From the NCBI RefSeq assembly GCF_020857975.1, contig NZ_JACWUO010000017.1, positions 1 to 64,000 on the forward strand: a stretch of 64,000 nt of DNA, given 5' to 3'. Positions 58,089-64,000 of the stretch are shown piece after piece. Made by a program: the position numbers and the translations under genes. The notes under the pieces are model-generated. The model saw only the letters and a program-made list of their open reading frames with translations. It was not told where the DNA came from and did not search any database. This DNA comes from Stenotrophomonas rhizophila. Lineage in GTDB: Bacteria > Pseudomonadota > Gammaproteobacteria > Xanthomonadales > Xanthomonadaceae. Position 1 is the stretch's first letter; each line of letters starts with the position of its first letter.

Positions 58089-58115
58089 ATTCGCGCCCTC
58101 GGGCGCGAATTTTTT
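58089..58115 (+). terminator. orphan plus-strand intrinsic terminator
   Basis: ATTCGCGCCC pairs with GGGCGCGAAT around a two-base loop and is followed by TTTTT. It faces the plus strand, but no plus-strand gene ends here: both neighbours are on the minus strand. It may end a small RNA that starts within the preceding 100-150 bases, or block antisense transcription. Confidence 0.75.
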
Positions 58116-58124
58116 ATCTGCGAT

Positions 58125-58802
58125 TCAGTTTCGTCCACGCCGCAGCATGGTCAACCCGACCAGACGCGAGACCACCAGGGCCACATACATCACGCCTGCG
58201 AACTGTTCCAGCATTACCAGCGCGCGGGCCTGCGGATGCACCGGCACCACATCGCTCAACCCCACCCCCGACAACAAGCTGAAGCTGAGATAAAGCAGCT
58301 CCATCCAGGTGCGCAATTCGCTCTCGCTGGTGGCCAGGAAACTGCCCGGGTACCACTGCTGGCAAACCGCGAAGGCGAAGGCGAACGCCCAGGCCAGCAA
58401 GGTGAAGGTGGCACCGGCGGCGAACAGTTCATCGCGGGTGACCTTGTGGTCCTGCAGCATGTAGGCGGTCAGGCTGCCGGCGGTATAGAAATACAACAGG
58501 CACTCCAGCAACTGGGCGGCAGTGGTCAGCCCGGGCCGGCCCAGCAGGGCGCCGCTGACCGAACACGCCACCGCCGGGATCGCCAGCAGCAGGGCCAGCC
58601 CGATCCCCAGCGGGCTGCGCCGCGCCACCCACAGCGCCAGGCCGAGCACGGCGATGCCGAACGCGCCGAACAGCGCGCCACTGGCCCCGGCCTCGTCCAT
58701 CGCCGGGTACAGCAGCACGCCCAGCAGCTGCACCCCCAACAACCACGCCGAGGGATGGCGGCGGGCGATGGCCAGCCATTTGGTGGTACGTGCTATCGCC
58801 AT
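58125..58802 (-). CDS. channel-like membrane protein with atypical pore loop
   Basis: Inner-membrane protein of 225 residues with about six hydrophobic segments. The C-terminal part resembles the two-helix pore module of potassium channels: ELLYLSFSLLSGVGLSDVVP, then a final helix. The filter position reads SGVGLSD where TVGYGD is expected, so selectivity may differ or be lost. The start is ATG at about 58800-58802. It lies between the winged-helix regulator and thiC with no sign of an operon. Confidence 0.75.
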   Translation of the reverse strand: MAIARTTKWLAIARRHPSAWLLGVQLLGVLLYPAMDEAGASGALFGAFGIAVLGLALWVARRSPLGIGLALLLAIPAVACSVSGALLGRPGLTTAAQLLECLLYFYTAGSLTAYMLQDHKVTRDELFAAGATFTLLAWAFAFAFAVCQQWYPGSFLATSESELRTWMELLYLSFSLLSGVGLSDVVPVHPQARALVMLEQFAGVMYVALVVSRLVGLTMLRRGRN

Positions 58803-58899
58803 GCCGGTTCCCCCATGCGGTCGCCGCCGAGCTTATCGCGGAACACGCCACGGCTGGATGAGCATGCCGGGACGGCGCGGTGCCGCCCCGGCGCCGTGC

Positions 58900-61022
<2,123 letters not shown>

Positions 61023-61260
61023 GACCATAACCGCGGTGACATTGGCGCGGGCGGCCGCGCCGGGACGCCGCCGCATTGCACCACGTGAAAGGGTGCTGAC
61101 GGCCAATCGACTAGAATGGTGCAGCGCGGCACGGCAATGGCCTACCGCCCAGGAGTTCCGCATCGTCCGGCATCGACCGGCTTGATTCGCCCCAGCGCCG
61201 GTTGATGGCGCTGGAGACGGCAGGCATTCGCTCGCCCCTTTTGTACGGAGAAACTCCTTC

Positions 61261-62829
61261 ATGGTGTTTCGTATTTCCATCGCACTGATCATCGCATTGG
61301 TGCTGATCGCCGGCATCGCGCCCGGCCCCTTCAACGACGTGGTCCAGAGTGGCTTGACCACGGTGATCCGCAGTACCGGCTGGATGTACCTGCTGGTGGT
61401 GTTCGTCACCTTGTCGTTCCTGATGTACCTGGCGTTCGGCCGCTTCGGCAGCCTGCGCATCGGCGGCGAAGAGGCCGAACCGGATTTTTCCAATGCCAGC
61501 TGGATGTCGATGCTGTTCGCGGCCGGGATGGGCATCGGCCTGGTGTTCTGGGGGGCGGCCGAGCCTATCTCGCATTTCATCAAGCCACCGGAAGGGCTGG
61601 CGCCGCAGAGCATGGAAGCCGCGCGGGCCTCGATGCGCTATGCGTTCTTCCACTGGGGCCTGCACCCGTGGGCGATCTATGCGCTGATCGGGCTGGCGAT
61701 GGCCTGGTTCCAGTTCAACCGCAACGGGCGCGGGCTGATCAGCGACCTGCTGCAGCCGATCATCGGCGCCCACCACCGCGGCTGGATGGGAACGGTGGTC
61801 AACGTGGCGGCGGTGGTGGCCACCGCGATCGGCGTAGCCACCACGCTGGGCTTCGGCACCATCCAGATCGCCGCCGGCGTGGAACGGGTCTTCGGCATCC
61901 GCTCGACGGTGCCGGTGCAGCTGACCATCATCGTGGTGGCGTTCGTGCTGTACATGGCTTCCACCACCAGCGGGGTGAACCGCGGCATCAAGTGGCTGTC
62001 CAACTTCAACCTGGGCCTGGCGGCGTTGCTGCTGGCGTTGATCCTGGTGCTGGGGCCGACCGGCTTCATCTTCGACACGTTCACCACCACGATCGGGTCC
62101 TACCTCAATTCGCTGGTGACGATGAGCCTGCGCATGTCGCCGTTCTCGGGCAGTACCTGGGTGGCGGATTGGACGATCTTCTACTGGGCGTGGTGGATCG
62201 CCTGGGCGCCGTTCGTGGGCTCGTTCATCGCGCGCGTATCGCGCGGGCGCAGCATCCGCGAGTTCGTGCTGGGCGTGGTGATCGCCCCCAGCGTGCTGGG
62301 CTTTGTTTGGTTCTCGGTGTTTGGCGGCACGGCGCTGTGGTCGCAGATCTTCGGCCACGTGGATCTGGCCCAGGCGCTGGGCAACGGCTATGAGACGGTG
62401 TTGTTCACCATGTTCGACAGCCTGCCGATGCCGACGGTGCTGTCGGTGATCGCGCTGGTGCTGCTGATGATCTTCTTCGTGACCTCGGCCGATTCGGCGG
62501 TGCTGGTGCTGGCCACGATGTCCACCGAGGAAGCCGGCGACCCGCCGCTGGCCCGGCGGATGGTGTGGGGCGTGGCGATCGCGCTGATTGCCGGGGTGCT
62601 GCTGCTGGCCGGCGGGCTGACCGCGCTGCAGGGCATGATCACGATCGCGGCGTTGCCGTTCGCGCTGCTGATGCTGCTGGTGATGTGGTCGTTGTACCGG
62701 GTGCTGGACATGGAATACGCGCTGCAGCGCCGCCGTGCGCAACGCGCGCGGCGGATGATGGATGCCTGGATCGAACGCGAGATTGCCGCGCAGGAAGAGA
62801 CTCGGGAAGAGGCTGCTCGGGCACCTTGA
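61261..62829 (+). CDS. BCCT family transporter
   Basis: Inner-membrane carrier of 522 residues with about 12 transmembrane helices, of the betaine/choline/carnitine transporter family, which imports compatible solutes, usually with Na+ or H+. The glycine-rich GMGIGLVFWGAAEPISHF and the signature YWAWWIAWAPFVGSFIARVS are present. The C-terminal cytoplasmic tail is charged (RRRAQRARRMMDAWIEREI), as in osmosensing members. The substrate is undetermined. Its ATG is at 61261 with GGAG upstream. Confidence 0.94.
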   Translation: MVFRISIALIIALVLIAGIAPGPFNDVVQSGLTTVIRSTGWMYLLVVFVTLSFLMYLAFGRFGSLRIGGEEAEPDFSNASWMSMLFAAGMGIGLVFWGAAEPISHFIKPPEGLAPQSMEAARASMRYAFFHWGLHPWAIYALIGLAMAWFQFNRNGRGLISDLLQPIIGAHHRGWMGTVVNVAAVVATAIGVATTLGFGTIQIAAGVERVFGIRSTVPVQLTIIVVAFVLYMASTTSGVNRGIKWLSNFNLGLAALLLALILVLGPTGFIFDTFTTTIGSYLNSLVTMSLRMSPFSGSTWVADWTIFYWAWWIAWAPFVGSFIARVSRGRSIREFVLGVVIAPSVLGFVWFSVFGGTALWSQIFGHVDLAQALGNGYETVLFTMFDSLPMPTVLSVIALVLLMIFFVTSADSAVLVLATMSTEEAGDPPLARRMVWGVAIALIAGVLLLAGGLTALQGMITIAALPFALLMLLVMWSLYRVLDMEYALQRRRAQRARRMMDAWIEREIAAQEETREEAARAP

Positions 62830-62937
62830 GATTTTCGCTCTTTATTCTAAGAGCGGTCGCTTCGCTGTTGTCGGCTTGAGGGTCGGGGTGGGTGGCCCAA
62901 ACCAGGCAAATGCAGAACGCTTCGCAGCTGCTCCTGC

Positions 62938-64000
62938 TCAGTACCCCGCCGCCTGCCCGTCCTTGCGGCTCTCCGACGCCCCGTAGTACACCCCGGTGTC
63001 CGGGTCGCGCAGGATCGCCTGGTAGCCGCCATACGGACCATCGGCGAACACCACCCGATGGCCCTTGCGCATCAGCGCGCGCACCGTTTCGTACGGGAAG
63101 CCCGTTTCCAGGTTGACCTCACCGCCATCGCTCATCGCCGTGGCCTGTCCGGTGGGTTCGGTCGAGCCCTCGTGCTGGATACGTGGTGCATCGCCGGCCT
63201 CCTGCAGGTTCATGCCGAAGTCGACCATGTTCATCACGATCTGCGCATGCCCCTGCGGCTGCATCGCCCCGCCCATCACCCCGAAACTCATCCACGGCTT
63301 GCCATCCTTGGTCACAAAGGCCGGGATGATGGTCTGGAACGGGCGCTTGCCCGGCGCATAGCCGTTCGGGTGGCCCTTGCGCAGCACGAACATCTCGCCG
63401 CGGTCCTGCAGGATGAAGCCCAGGCCCGGCGGTGCCATGCCGCTGCCCATGCCGCGGTAGTTGGACTGGATCAGCGACACCATCATCCCGTCCGCGTCGG
63501 CCACGGTGAGGTAGATCGTGTCGCCTTCCTGCAGCTGCTTCGGCGTGCCCGGCTGCACTTCGCGCAACCCCTTGTCCATCGAGATCAGCTTGCGCCGCTC
63601 GGCCGCATAGGCCTTGGACACCAGCTTCTGCACCGGCGCCGGGTGGAACGCCGGGTCGGTGTAGAAGCGCGCACGGTCGGCGAAGGCCAGCTTCTTGGCC
63701 TCCACGAACAGGTGCACGTGTTCGGGCGAGCCGAAGGCGATCTTGGAGAAGTCGTAGCCTTCCAGCACGTTGAGGATCTGCAGCGCGGCGATGCCCTGGC
63801 TGTTGGGCGGCAGTTCCCAGACGTCATAGCCACGGTAGTTGCTGCTTACCGGTTCGACCCACTCACCATGGTGGCTGGCCAGGTCCTCATAGCTCAGGTA
63901 GCCGCCGTTGGCCTTGAAATAACTGTCGATGGTGCGGGCGATATCGCCCTTGTAGAACGCGTCGCGGCCACCGCGCGCGATCTGCTCCAGGGTGTTGGCC
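62938..64000 (-). CDS. ggt: gamma-glutamyltransferase family protein (partial, runs off window)
   Basis: C-terminal 354 residues of a gamma-glutamyltransferase-type Ntn hydrolase; the N-terminal part lies beyond 64000. The end of the large subunit (WELPPNSQGIAALQILNVLE) and the small subunit are seen. The self-cleavage threonine would be in GDTIYLTVADADG, where most family members read TTHxSVVD. Such enzymes act on glutathione in the periplasm. The glycine-rich GVMGGAMQPQGHAQIV matches the family. Whether it transfers or only hydrolyses cannot be told. Confidence 0.88.
   Translation of the reverse strand, partial: ANTLEQIARGGRDAFYKGDIARTIDSYFKANGGYLSYEDLASHHGEWVEPVSSNYRGYDVWELPPNSQGIAALQILNVLEGYDFSKIAFGSPEHVHLFVEAKKLAFADRARFYTDPAFHPAPVQKLVSKAYAAERRKLISMDKGLREVQPGTPKQLQEGDTIYLTVADADGMMVSLIQSNYRGMGSGMAPPGLGFILQDRGEMFVLRKGHPNGYAPGKRPFQTIIPAFVTKDGKPWMSFGVMGGAMQPQGHAQIVMNMVDFGMNLQEAGDAPRIQHEGSTEPTGQATAMSDGGEVNLETGFPYETVRALMRKGHRVVFADGPYGGYQAILRDPDTGVYYGASESRKDGQAAGY

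Overview
The window is high-GC, gene-dense chromosomal DNA of a Xanthomonadaceae gammaproteobacterium, most probably Stenotrophomonas. The gene orders (gmk-rpoZ-spoT-ridA-recG; zapA-6S RNA-ygfA; a PPi-dependent phosphofructokinase close to a membrane H+-pyrophosphatase) fit that family, and the many short palindromes ending in GTAG (SMAG-type REPs) point to Stenotrophomonas. I see no rRNA, tRNA, CRISPR array, prophage or intact insertion sequence.

Layout. 0.2-3.2 kb: gltA, type B ribosomal protein L31 and a nucleoside hydrolase, all on the minus strand. 3.5-10.5 kb: a minus-strand housekeeping run, yicC-gmk-rpoZ-spoT-ridA-recG. 10.6-13.6 kb: a plus-strand coupled run, rph-VOC-rdgB-hemW. 13.7-16.5 kb: a DUF1631 protein coupled to a PilZ protein. 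16.6-20 kb: pepQ, then pepP and a UPF0149 gene on the minus strand. 20.2-22.9 kb: a small coiled-coil gene, zapA, 6S RNA, ygfA, an EVE-domain gene and rpiA. 23-26.7 kb: DUF192 lipoprotein, SirB1-like protein, rubredoxin, thiE and hemL. 26.7-32.7 kb: azurin, HAD phosphatase, argD, a voltage-gated channel with a zinc ribbon, an SDR and a kinase-like/DUF2867 pair.

32.7-45 kb: a DedA-PAP2-LssY fusion, a LON-domain protein, mpl, adk, pfp, hppA, a DUF2789 gene broken by an amber codon, two tandem secreted six-cysteine proteins, and ppa. Three enzymes that use or make pyrophosphate (pfp, hppA, ppa) lie within 7 kb. 44.9-58.8 kb is the most accessory part: an HDOD protein, a 1640-residue autotransporter whose passenger holds about 29 short repeats, a TonB-dependent receptor, an AraC regulator, a membrane-bound winged-helix/beta-propeller regulator and a channel-like protein with an atypical pore loop. 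58.9-64 kb: thiC behind a TPP riboswitch, a BCCT transporter, and part of a gamma-glutamyltransferase that runs off the window.

The points I would look at first are the six-cysteine pair, the 28-bp perfect palindrome between azurin and the HAD gene, the genes whose stop codon or C-terminal codons lie inside a REP, the orphan plus-strand terminator near 58.1 kb, the operator-like repeats before the AraC gene, and the loss of the PSGH motif in the PAP2 domain.
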